42,649 nt of DNA from Rhodobiaceae bacterium (lineage in GTDB: Bacteria > Pseudomonadota > Alphaproteobacteria > Parvibaculales > Parvibaculaceae), in the NCBI GenBank assembly GCA_002715765.1, contig PAZY01000046.1, positions 18,534 to 61,182 of the forward strand. The letters run 5' to 3'. Under the pieces are notes generated by a model. The model searched no databases and had not been told where the DNA came from. It was given only the letters and a program-made list of their open reading frames with translations. Below are positions 35,800 to 42,649 of this stretch, in pieces; position 1 is the stretch's first letter, and every line of letters starts with the position of its first letter. Made by a program: the position numbers and the translations under genes.

Positions 35800-36975
35800 A
35801 TGCGTGACGTGTATGACCCCAAGACGGGCCTGAATAGTTTGGATCTGCCGGGAAAACCGGCTGAGACCCGCGTGGTGGTGGCCATGTCGGGCGGGGTGGA
35901 CTCGTCTGTTACGGCGGCGTTGCTGAAAGAGCAGGGCTATGACGTGGTGGGGATTACGCTTCAGCTTTATGATCATGGTGAAGCGGTGCGCCGGGTCGGG
36001 GCCTGCTGTGCAGGGCAAGACATACACGATGCCCGCGTTGTTGCTGAGCGTATTGGCATTCCGCATTATGTTCTGGACTATGAGCATAATTTTCGCGAGT
36101 CCGTGATGGATGATTTTGCGGATTCTTATCTGGCGGGTGAAACACCTATCCCTTGTGTGCGATGCAATGAGCGGGTGAAGTTTCGCGATATGCTGCAGAC
36201 GGCGCGTGATCTTGGAGCGGCTGCGCTGGCAACCGGGCATTACGTGAATTCCAGGCCGGGTGCTGGCGGGCGCGATCTTTATCGTGGTGCGGACCCGGAC
36301 AAAGACCAATCTTACTTCCTGTTCACGACCAAGCGCGAACAACTTGATTTTCTTCGGTTTCCGCTTGGTGGCCTGTCCAAGGCAGAGACGCGTGCGATTG
36401 CAGAGCGGTTTGGTTTGTCGGTGGCGACCAAGCCGGACAGCCAGGATATCTGTTTCGTGCCCAATGGGCGCTACACAGATGTGATTGAGCGTTTGCGTCC
36501 GGGCTCATCGAAGCCGGGTGATATTGTTGATCTTGATGGCAATGTGCTGGGCACTCATGACGGTATTATCAAATATACAATCGGACAGCGGCGCGGTCTG
36601 GGTATCGCGACGGGGGATCCGTTGTTTGTGGTTCGGCTGGATGCTGAAAAGCGGAAGGTGATTGTGGGGCCGCGCCCGGCGCTTCTGACAGAGCGGATTG
36701 ACCTTGAAGAGGTGAACTGGCTGGGTGATGTTGCGTTCGATAAATTGCCCGCAGATGGAATTGAGCTTCTGGCCAAGGTGCGCTCCACCCGGCCGCCGAG
36801 CCCGGCGCGGTTGATCCCGCTTTCGGGCGGGCGGAGATCGTTCTGCTGGAAGGTGAGGATGGAGTGGCGCCGGGACAGGCTTGTGTTTTTTATGCGCCGG
36901 TTGACGGTGAGGACGAGCGTGTGTTGGGCGGGGGCTGGATCCGGGCGGCGTACAACAAGCTTGGGAATGCCGTGA
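35800..36975 (+). CDS. mnmA: MnmA tRNA 2-thiouridine synthase, C-terminus frameshifted
   Basis: The enzyme thiolates U34 of tRNAs for Lys, Glu and Gln. The PP-loop [14 protein letters not shown] lies near the N-terminus; cysteines in [12 protein letters not shown] and in [10 protein letters not shown] are the catalytic pair; GHYV and DKDQSYFLF are also family motifs. ATG 35800 is preferred; 35761 and 35617 are in frame. After [13 protein letters not shown] (to about 36813) the frame loses similarity, and it stops at 36975. The true C-terminal beta-barrel continues in another frame to 37022. The catalytic domain is intact, but the last ~65 residues are scrambled. A sequencing error is possible. 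Confidence 0.9.
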   Translation: MRDVYDPKTGLNSLDLPGKPAETRVVVAMSGGVDSSVTAALLKEQGYDVVGITLQLYDHGEAVRRVGACCAGQDIHDARVVAERIGIPHYVLDYEHNFRESVMDDFADSYLAGETPIPCVRCNERVKFRDMLQTARDLGAAALATGHYVNSRPGAGGRDLYRGADPDKDQSYFLFTTKREQLDFLRFPLGGLSKAETRAIAERFGLSVATKPDSQDICFVPNGRYTDVIERLRPGSSKPGDIVDLDGNVLGTHDGIIKYTIGQRRGLGIATGDPLFVVRLDAEKRKVIVGPRPALLTERIDLEEVNWLGDVAFDKLPADGIELLAKVRSTRPPSPARLIPLSGGRRSFCWKVRMEWRRDRLVFFMRRLTVRTSVCWAGAGSGRRTTSLGMP

Positions 36976-37022
36976 AATCACGAGCGGCGGCAGACGCGTT
37001 TGCGAGTCCTTTGCAGTTCTAG
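36825..37022 (+). pseudogene. mnmA: Out-of-frame 3' end of mnmA
   Basis: Reading from 36825 in the frame one base back gives [18 protein letters not shown], then [10 protein letters not shown] and [13 protein letters not shown], which is the normal MnmA C-terminal domain, ending at TAG 37020-37022. The shift corresponds to the loss of 1 base (or 4) just upstream, in the GC-rich stretch 36815-36832. Two GGGC copies remain at 36825-36832; a third copy would restore the frame. Confidence 0.85.
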
Positions 37023-37225
37023 GGCTGTTTCTTCGGTGCTGCGCCGTATTCCTGCCGTTTTTTCGGGTTTTCGTGACACTAGTGTTTCACGAGGCAAGGT
37101 TCTCGTTTAAAACAGTCAAAAGCTTATGGGCGATGGCCTTTGTTGGCTGGCGCATGCGTACAAGCGCAGTGGGAAGGCGGATCCGCTGCGATAAATCTAT
37201 TCTTCCGCTGAACTGGGAGCCACCA

Positions 37226-37864
37226 TTGACGGCCTCTGCGCGTCTCGACAGATCATCTGTTCTTAAGGCCTATGCCCGTTGGGCCCCGGTCTATGATGTT
37301 ACATTCGGTTTGATTGCTGCCTTTGGGCGGCGAGCAGCCGTGAACGCGATCAATGCACGCAAGGGCGCGTTGCTTGAAGTGGGCGTGGGGACGGGGATTA
37401 CGCTTCCGACCTACGGACCTCAATTGCGTATTACCGGCATCGACCTGTCACCGGAAATGTTGCAGAAGGCGAAAGACAAGGTTCGCAAACAACGGTTGAG
37501 CAATGTGGATGGCATTTACGAGATGGATGCCAGCCAGATGGAATTTGATGCGGGCAAGTTTGATACGGTTGTTGCTATGTATGTAATGACCGTTGTGCCG
37601 GACCCGGAGAAGGTGATGCGTGAGCTTGAGCGTGTGTGCGCGCCGGGTGGGGAGGTGATTGTTGTTAATCATTTTGCGCAAGACCACGGATTTCGCGGCA
37701 CGATAGAACGCTGGATGTCGCCTTTTGCGCGGCTTTTGGGCTGGCACCCGGATTTTAAGATCGAGACCATTACCGGAATTACTAACCTTGAGTTGATTGA
37801 GGCCCGTTCCATGCATCCGATGGGGCTTTTCACGATGCTTCGGTTTCAGAAACCAGACGCTTGA
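37226..37864 (+). CDS. PmtA-like SAM-dependent methyltransferase
   Basis: About 212 residues from a TTG at 37226, which has GGGAG six bases upstream; a GTG at 37073 in frame would add 51 poorly conserved residues. A class I methyltransferase fold is clear: motif I LLEVGVGTGITLP, acidic loop ITGIDLSPEMLQKAK, a VVAMYVMTVVPDP segment, and EVIVVNHFAQDHGFRG. The size, the YARWAPVYD start and the VNHF segment resemble Rhodobacter-type phosphatidylethanolamine N-methyltransferase (PmtA), which makes phosphatidylcholine. Other small-molecule methyltransferases share these motifs, so the substrate is uncertain. Confidence 0.72.
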   Translation: MTASARLDRSSVLKAYARWAPVYDVTFGLIAAFGRRAAVNAINARKGALLEVGVGTGITLPTYGPQLRITGIDLSPEMLQKAKDKVRKQRLSNVDGIYEMDASQMEFDAGKFDTVVAMYVMTVVPDPEKVMRELERVCAPGGEVIVVNHFAQDHGFRGTIERWMSPFARLLGWHPDFKIETITGITNLELIEARSMHPMGLFTMLRFQKPDA

Positions 37865-37926
37865 AGCCCTGATTGTCGCAGATTTGGATTAGTTGAGACA
37901 CCGGGCCGGGAAAGGCCTGAGTTTGC

Positions 37927-37956
37927 TTGACAGGGGGGCATCTGGCCCCTTATATC
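37927..37956 (+). promoter_or_regulatory. Housekeeping promoter of tRNA-Met
   Basis: TTGACA at 37927-37932 and TATATC at 37951-37956 are separated by 18 bases. The tRNA begins about 95 bases downstream. The spacer contains G6 and CCCC runs. No gene is seen in 37865-38050. Confidence 0.55.
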
Positions 37957-38050
37957 CCCTCACTTCCTGACCTGCTTCGCGGGTTTGTGAGGTCGCCGTA
38001 CGGCTTGCCTGTTTCCCGTTAGGGGGCGGTTGCCCGGGCAGCCCTTCTGG

Positions 38051-38127
38051 GGCGGAGTAGCTCAGCTGGTTAGAGCAGCGGAATCATAATCCGCGTGTCG
38101 GGGGTTCGAGTCCCTCCTCCGCTACCA
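38051..38127 (+). tRNA. tRNA-Met (CAT)
   Basis: A 77-base cloverleaf with encoded CCA. The anticodon stem GCGGA/TCCGC (38078-38082, 38090-38094) encloses the loop with CAT at 38085-38087. The T-arm contains GTTCGAG, and the acceptor pairs GGCGGAG with CTCCGCT. The sequence resembles alphaproteobacterial elongator tRNA-Met; tRNA-Ile with lysidine is less likely. Its 3' half overlaps the recombinase gene on the other strand. Confidence 0.95.
38084..38127. other. Putative attachment site in the tRNA-Met 3' half
   Basis: The serine recombinase ORF runs antisense into the tRNA and ends inside its anticodon loop. Such overlap is the mark of an element integrated at the tRNA 3' end, where the attP copy restores the tRNA. 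The exact crossover core cannot be fixed without the other end of the element. Confidence 0.5.
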
Positions 38128-39709
38128 ACTGGACCGCACTTTTTGGTCCTAGTTTGTTCTCCCCGCCCATAATGTTGAGAATGCCAGGCAGGCTGCCAAA
38201 CAGCTGGATATCAAACTGGCCGCGTGCCAGGCGGGGATGTAGCTCGATACGGTCCACCATGTCCCGGATGATCTCGCGGGCCTGGGATTTGTCTGGGCCG
38301 ATACCTTTCAGCGCGCCTGAGAGGTCTTCCATCCGTTTTTTCCACGCTGCGGCCGCCTGTGGATGGAATTCGACCAAGGGATTGTCATCCTCGAGGGCTG
38401 CCAGATCCCGGTCCAGTTGGGCCAGCTCCTGCTCTAATTCAGGTAGCCGCTGTTTGATCGCGTCCGACAGGAGGCCGTCCAGGACCGCCCGAACGCAGGC
38501 ATCAATCTCCCGCTGTACGGCACCTCTGCGCCTGACAAGTTTTTTCTTGTTGCCAAGAGCTTCCTTGCGTAGCCGGGCGCGCTCTTCCTCATAGGCTTTG
38601 AGGGCTTCCTCAACCAGCTCTGGTGCCAGAAGGCGCTGCTGAATGCCGCCTAATACACGCTGTTCCACTGTCTCCAGCTTGATGGTCTGGCCGTTGTTGC
38701 ACACGCCACTTTCGCGGTGACGAGTGCAACCGAGATAGCCGCCACCCTTTGCGGTGTATCCGCCACCACATTTGCCGCATTTGATGAGCCCGGAAAAGAT
38801 GTGGGGTGGTTTGCGGCGCTGCCGGAAGGGTTTTGCGTTGGCGGTTGCCTTGCGCGCCTGAACGGCCTCCCAAACATCGTTCTCGATGATGCGCAGATGA
38901 GGGGCTTCCTCGACCAGCCATTCCTCAGGTGGGTTTGGCCTTGAAATTCTCTTGCCCGTCGCGGGATCCTTCACCATGCGAACACGGTTGTAGATGATGA
39001 AGCCCAGATACCCTTCGTTGTAGAGAATACCACTCCGCCTGGCACGATTGCCGTTGATGCTTGAGGCGTTCCAGTCCCCACCAAAAGGGGAGGGGATGCC
39101 ATCATTGTTCAACCCTTTTGCAATCTCCCGTGCGGTCATGCCGGCCGCATACTCTTTGAAGATACGCCTTACAATCTCTGCCTGTTCGTCGTTGATTGCA
39201 CGCTCGCCTCTTAGCGGTTCACCGCGCGCATCGAGTTGCCGAACAACGTCATAGCCGAAGGCTTTGCCACCAGGCACCTTGCCGGCTTTCACCCGGCCGG
39301 TCTGCCCGCGCCTGATCTTCGCCGCAAGATCGCGGAGGAACACCGCATTCATGGTCCCTTTGAGACCAATATGCAGTTCATCAACTGTGCCTTCAGAAAC
39401 GGTGATCAGCTTCACACCGGCAAAGGTGAGCTGCTTGTAAATGGCGGCAATATGCTCCTGATCGCGGGATAGCCGGTCCAATGCCTCGGCTATCACAATG
39501 TCAAACTTGCCTTCGGCTGCGTCTTCCAGCATGCGTGAGGCAGATGGGCGAGAGGCAAGGTGCGCGCCGGAGATTGCGTAGTCGGCATAGACTTCCGCTG
39601 AGCCGCCGCCAAGCGAGGCCAGGTGTTTTTCGCAGAGAGCTACTTGATCGTCGATTGAGCGTTCGTGCTGGCGATCAGACGAATACCTTGCATAGATGGC
39701 TGCGCGCAT
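38084..39709 (-). CDS. Large serine recombinase (site-specific integrase)
   Basis: A 541-residue protein. The resolvase-type catalytic domain (about 1-150) starts MRAAIYARYSSDRQ with the nucleophilic serine S10; EALDRLSRDQEHI and a FLRDLAAKIRRGQ stretch are conserved. The recombinase domain (about 165-290) is followed by a zinc ribbon (CGKCGGGYTAKGGGYLGCTR with a later VC pair), a long coiled coil (about 370-450) and a C-terminal tail. The last 14 residues, LVAEEGLEPPTRGL, are encoded by the antisense strand of the tRNA-Met gene. It probably integrates and excises the element to its right. It starts after a small ORF and a primase gene on the same strand. Confidence 0.93.
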   Translation of the reverse strand: MRAAIYARYSSDRQHERSIDDQVALCEKHLASLGGGSAEVYADYAISGAHLASRPSASRMLEDAAEGKFDIVIAEALDRLSRDQEHIAAIYKQLTFAGVKLITVSEGTVDELHIGLKGTMNAVFLRDLAAKIRRGQTGRVKAGKVPGGKAFGYDVVRQLDARGEPLRGERAINDEQAEIVRRIFKEYAAGMTAREIAKGLNNDGIPSPFGGDWNASSINGNRARRSGILYNEGYLGFIIYNRVRMVKDPATGKRISRPNPPEEWLVEEAPHLRIIENDVWEAVQARKATANAKPFRQRRKPPHIFSGLIKCGKCGGGYTAKGGGYLGCTRHRESGVCNNGQTIKLETVEQRVLGGIQQRLLAPELVEEALKAYEEERARLRKEALGNKKKLVRRRGAVQREIDACVRAVLDGLLSDAIKQRLPELEQELAQLDRDLAALEDDNPLVEFHPQAAAAWKKRMEDLSGALKGIGPDKSQAREIIRDMVDRIELHPRLARGQFDIQLFGSLPGILNIMGGENKLGPKSAVQLVAEEGLEPPTRGL

Positions 39710-39834
39710 GCTGCCTCACTTCTTTTGCGTTCAGCTTCATGATGCTCCCTCGCCATATCCCGCGCAAGGGCCCTTGCCAGGGCCCGCAAAGGAGCACCTG
39801 ACAGGGGCGGCATATGCGCGGAGCGTCGTTTCAT
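39640..39834 (-). CDS. Small basic hypothetical protein between primase and recombinase
   Basis: A 64-residue ORF whose ATG overlaps the primase stop (ATGA) and whose 3' end overlaps the recombinase start by 70 bases. It is Arg/Ala rich with a predicted helix PLRALARALARDMAREHHEA. The coupling at both ends suggests it is translated as part of a three-gene unit. I do not recognise a family; a small accessory or directionality factor is conceivable but unsupported. Confidence 0.5.
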   Translation of the reverse strand: MKRRSAHMPPLSGAPLRALARALARDMAREHHEAERKRSEAACAQPSMQGIRLIASTNAQSTIK

Positions 39835-42503
39835 GCGCCTGCCTCAAAAACCCAGCATTTGACTGTCCGCCCGTGTTCAAAGCCAAACTGGTCCTGAATG
39901 GCGGTTTTCACGGTTTTCACGTCCTTGAATTTCCGTGTTTTGGAGGTTTTCAGGTGTCGTTTCAAATCGGGCAGGATGGGGATCTGCTGTTTTTGCAGCG
40001 TGGCAACCTTCACGAAATGGTTGAGATTGATTGCAATCTCCTGGTCGTTCTTGCTGTGGTTGAGGATCTGGGCACCATCGTTGCCTGTATTGAGGAAGTC
40101 GAATGTCTCCCAGAATTCCCGCACGATTGGATGGTCGGCGGTGATGGCTTCCTGCCGCTCGATCGCGATATCGCAAACCGTGTGGAAGATCTCTTCCATC
40201 TGCATGTCGGTGAGGGGCACAAGCTCCGCCAGTGCGTCTGCGAGCGCCAAAAGCTGCGCATGGTTCTTGGCGATGCGAACAGACTTGAGACCGTTCAGCG
40301 CCATCAGGCGCTTTTCATGGATGGCGGTTTGCCGGCGCACGGTATCCATCACACGGGCTTCCTGCTTGCAGGCAAGCTCCAGAAAATGGCTCACTTTTGG
40401 AAGCGGCATGCTTTCCAGCTTCTCCGCCGCCGCCTTGGTCGTACCGGTGTGGCGGGAGCGGTCGAAGCCCAGATGAATGATGCGCTGCAAAATGGCCTCG
40501 CTCGCATTCACGTCTGCATTCTGGGAGATGACGATGGAGCCCCGGAAAGGTGGCTCGTAAGTCTCGTTCCCGCCGGTCTTCACACCGCGGGCCCGGCTTG
40601 CCCTGCCATTGTAGGCGGTCTTCAACTCATCCCAGTCAAACTTGCGGGCCTTGGCCGTGTCTTCGTCCCGGTCTGCCTCGATCAGCACAACAGGCAAGTT
40701 GCTCACCTGGGCAAAGTTGCGGGACCGTGCCGCCATGGTGGATTTGGAAGGGTCAAACCCTTCATAATCAAGCCGTCCAACAAGCTTCCACAAAAACTCG
40801 ATGAGTGTGGACTTGCCGGCGCCAGGCTCCCCCACGATTTCCAGAAACGGGTAGGATTTGTGGGCCGTGCGGATCTGCTCTGCAAAGAGGGAACCCAGCC
40901 AAAAGGCAACGGCGATCATGCCTTTTGCCCCAAAGCACTCCCACACAAGCTGCACCCATTCGTCGGAATAGTCGCCCGCGTCGCCAATGTTGAGATGAAC
41001 TGACTGGTTGAGGCTTTTGAGCGAGAGCTTGCCGACCTCGAAATAGTCTTCATCATTGATGGGGGCGACTTGCCCGGCCGCAATTGCCCGGTCGTTGAAC
41101 ACATAGGCCTGATGCTCTTTCGAGTAGCCGATGAAATCGACCGTATCGACCGTTTTGATGGCGTAGAGCTGCTTCTTCAGAAAGCGGTCAAGCTGTGTCT
41201 TGGAGCCGGTGAAGATGGACCCGGCCGCGATGGACAAAAGCCGTTTCTTAAACTCAGTCGGCGCGGAGAGCTGTGCGCCCGTGAACGTGTTTTTGACAGG
41301 TCGGCTCCCGTGCGGAAAGCGAATGCGGGAATAGTACCAGCTCTCATCTGTGAGCTCATTCACCTGAAAATAGAGAAACTCAGGGTAACAATTCGCCATC
41401 TCCACCAGGGAGCCTGACTGTTGCGCAGCCTTAGCCTTCATGTCTGCGTCGCTTGCTTCACCCTCATAGCTTTCTTTCAGGGCATTGAGGGCTTTGGCAT
41501 ATTTCTCGATATCAAGCTCAAACCAGTAGAGCCGGTTATCAAACTCAAAATCGAAGCCGTTGACGTTCTTGGCATTCCAGATGAGAAGTGCCTTGTCGAG
41601 CGCGCTTTCCGCCAGCAACAGCGCCCCGTGATAGCGATAGTCAGCAAGGCTTTTCTCATCCAGCCGGCCAGCCTTGTGTGCGTCGTTATAATCAATCTTG
41701 GTGCGGCCGGTCTGGGGAATGAGAGCACAATAGACCTCATCAAAGCCCGCTTCGCGCATCGTGGCCGCGTGCTTGCGATTGAAGCGCCGTCCGGCCTTGT
41801 CATTGTCGAGCGCCCAAACCCATTTGACGGATTTGTGCAGATAATCGGCAAGCCGCTTCTCCGGATAATTGACGCAGGAGAGTGTGGCAACAGCCTTCAC
41901 CCCGTTGGCCATGAGGGATGCGGCATCTATGCAGCCCTCCACCAGCCATATCGTATCCCCGTCGTCAATCTCCATGCCGGGTGGTTGCCACCACAGCCCG
42001 CGATGAGGCCCTTTGAAATTGGCCTTGCGAGGTTCAACGCTTCCGTCTTGGCCGCGTATGGTCACGGGCTCAATGAGCCGCTCCATGTAGATGTCGTTTG
42101 CCCGGTCAATGTCAAAGCGCACCGTGGCGCTGCCCTTGGGCCCGACGCCGCCTGGATGCCAGAAGTTTTCCTGCCGGTACCAGCCGCCCATGGCCTTGGG
42201 GTTCAGGCCGCGAGACAGCTCCATATAGGCATCAGCCGTGGCATTGGGCTTTTCTCGTGTCGGTTTGTAGCGCTCGTTGAACTTCTCAAAGAGATCAGGA
42301 TAGAGATCCTTGATGCCAAGCTCCGCCCCGCACTTGTTCTGCCGGCCGCAACGCAGCACCCAGGGACCGTCGGCACGGGTGAAAAGCTCCCGGCGGCCGC
42401 AAGCAGGGCATTTGCCCTGTTGCAACCAGTCTCCATTTTCCCTGAAGCCATAGTCAGACTTGAGGCGTGAAACGATCACCTCGTTCAGATGCTGATCTTT
42501 CAT
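39831..42503 (-). CDS. Zinc-finger/TOPRIM primase fused to a P-loop helicase-like domain
   Basis: An 890-residue mobile-element replication protein. Cysteines C32, C35, C52 and C58 form a CHC2-like zinc finger. A TOPRIM domain follows, with E189 in WLVEGCID and the acidic pair in ALDNDKAG (D233, D235), as in DnaG-type primases. The C-terminal half has a Walker A GEPGAGKST (558-566) and an acidic VVLIEADRDE segment, as in phage and plasmid helicase-like ATPases. It could start replication of an excised circle. AGAGGTG lies before the ATG. Close homologues occur in phages and integrative elements, but no family name can be given with certainty. Confidence 0.85.
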   Translation of the reverse strand: MKDQHLNEVIVSRLKSDYGFRENGDWLQQGKCPACGRRELFTRADGPWVLRCGRQNKCGAELGIKDLYPDLFEKFNERYKPTREKPNATADAYMELSRGLNPKAMGGWYRQENFWHPGGVGPKGSATVRFDIDRANDIYMERLIEPVTIRGQDGSVEPRKANFKGPHRGLWWQPPGMEIDDGDTIWLVEGCIDAASLMANGVKAVATLSCVNYPEKRLADYLHKSVKWVWALDNDKAGRRFNRKHAATMREAGFDEVYCALIPQTGRTKIDYNDAHKAGRLDEKSLADYRYHGALLLAESALDKALLIWNAKNVNGFDFEFDNRLYWFELDIEKYAKALNALKESYEGEASDADMKAKAAQQSGSLVEMANCYPEFLYFQVNELTDESWYYSRIRFPHGSRPVKNTFTGAQLSAPTEFKKRLLSIAAGSIFTGSKTQLDRFLKKQLYAIKTVDTVDFIGYSKEHQAYVFNDRAIAAGQVAPINDEDYFEVGKLSLKSLNQSVHLNIGDAGDYSDEWVQLVWECFGAKGMIAVAFWLGSLFAEQIRTAHKSYPFLEIVGEPGAGKSTLIEFLWKLVGRLDYEGFDPSKSTMAARSRNFAQVSNLPVVLIEADRDEDTAKARKFDWDELKTAYNGRASRARGVKTGGNETYEPPFRGSIVISQNADVNASEAILQRIIHLGFDRSRHTGTTKAAAEKLESMPLPKVSHFLELACKQEARVMDTVRRQTAIHEKRLMALNGLKSVRIAKNHAQLLALADALAELVPLTDMQMEEIFHTVCDIAIERQEAITADHPIVREFWETFDFLNTGNDGAQILNHSKNDQEIAINLNHFVKVATLQKQQIPILPDLKRHLKTSKTRKFKDVKTVKTAIQDQFGFEHGRTVKCWVFEAGA

Positions 42504-42550
42504 GACAGCACCTCTTGCGGGAGAGGGGGCTTGTGAGTCAGAGTTTCACT

Positions 42551-42649
42551 ATGAAAACAGATCAACTCGCTTTGGCGCTCACGCTTGTTTCTGCTGCACT
42601 TTTTACATGTGTGCTGGCAATTTTGGTCCTGCAGATCGGCTCGAACTTG
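42551..42649 (+). CDS. Partial ORF at right edge, possible membrane protein
   Basis: From an ATG at 42551 a frame stays open for 33 codons to the edge and encodes one hydrophobic helix (about residues 6-29). It is divergent from the primase gene across about 47 bases. The ribosome site is weak. Too little is visible to name it. Confidence 0.3.
   Translation, partial: MKTDQLALALTLVSAALFTCVLAILVLQIGSNL

Larger units (their letters stand above)
38084..42649. mobile_element. Mobile genetic element integrated at tRNA-Met (left end, continues beyond window)
   Basis: A large serine recombinase, a small ORF and a primase-helicase lie on one strand starting inside the tRNA gene. The composition is that of a replicating integrative element, phage or phage satellite. 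No capsid, tail, conjugation or resistance gene is visible, and the far attachment site is outside the window. Confidence 0.8.

Noticed and set aside
35559-35885. Upstream extension of fliK
   Set aside because: It would cover the sigma-54 promoter and the divergent mnmA start region; the ATG at 35558 fits the promoter better.
39696-41003. 435-codon plus-strand ORF opposite the primase
   Set aside because: Antisense to the primase, which has clear zinc-finger, TOPRIM and Walker motifs; no recognisable domain in the shadow frame.
41421-42470. 349-codon plus-strand ORF opposite the primase N-terminus
   Set aside because: Same reason; long antisense frames are common in this GC-rich coding sequence.
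1-42649. CRISPR array or insertion sequence
   Set aside because: No regularly spaced repeats and no transposase gene with terminal inverted repeats were seen; the only mobile gene set is at the right end.

Overview
The window reads as chromosomal DNA of a flagellated, microaerobic-capable alphaproteobacterium, with a mobile element at its right end. The lineage call rests on CtrA, ChpT, SciP, a DUF1134/EipA protein, a FnrL-type regulator, FlbD and a ccoNOQP-fixGH(I) cluster occurring together. The order (Rhodospirillales, Kordiimonadales or another) cannot be settled from sequence alone.

Layout. (1) 1-5975, minus strand: cbb3 cytochrome c oxidase operon ccoN-ccoO-ccoQ-ccoP, a 352-bp spacer with a hairpin, then ccoG(fixG)-fixH and the probable first codons of fixI at the left edge. 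A FixK/FNR-type box lies upstream of ccoN. (2) 6244-10595: envelope genes. An EipA-like DUF1134 protein and a coiled-coil membrane protein run left; a divergent ydbH-ynbE-ydbL operon runs right and is preceded by an overlapping 22-codon ORF. (3) 10760-12369: a FnrL-like oxygen regulator, then a convergent cysQ. (4) 12554-19121: chpT and a chemotaxis operon cheA-cheW-cheY-cheB-cheR, closed by a strong terminator that faces the ctrA terminator. (5) 19331-22695: ctrA, divergent fliI-fliJ, and yajQ. (6) 22730-35558, minus strand: flagellar basal-body genes fliF-fliG-fliH-fliN-motA-like-flbD-flhA-flhF plus a small membrane protein, then sciP, then fliK-flgD. CtrA-like boxes precede fliF and sciP, and a good sigma-54 promoter precedes fliK. 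(7) 35800-37864: mnmA, whose 3' end is frameshifted, and a PmtA-like methyltransferase. (8) 38051 to the right edge: tRNA-Met(CAT) with a mobile element in its 3' half: a large serine recombinase whose last codons are the antisense strand of the tRNA, a small ORF, and a zinc-finger/TOPRIM/P-loop primase-helicase.

How the parts connect. FnrL probably controls the high-affinity oxidase through the box upstream of ccoN. ChpT, CtrA and SciP form the output end of the cell-cycle phosphorelay, which in related bacteria drives early flagellar genes; FlbD with sigma-54 then drives later ones such as fliK-flgD. Chemotaxis and flagellar genes therefore sit next to their master regulators. The mobile element looks like a replication/integration module of a phage, satellite or integrative element that continues beyond the window; no structural or cargo genes are visible.
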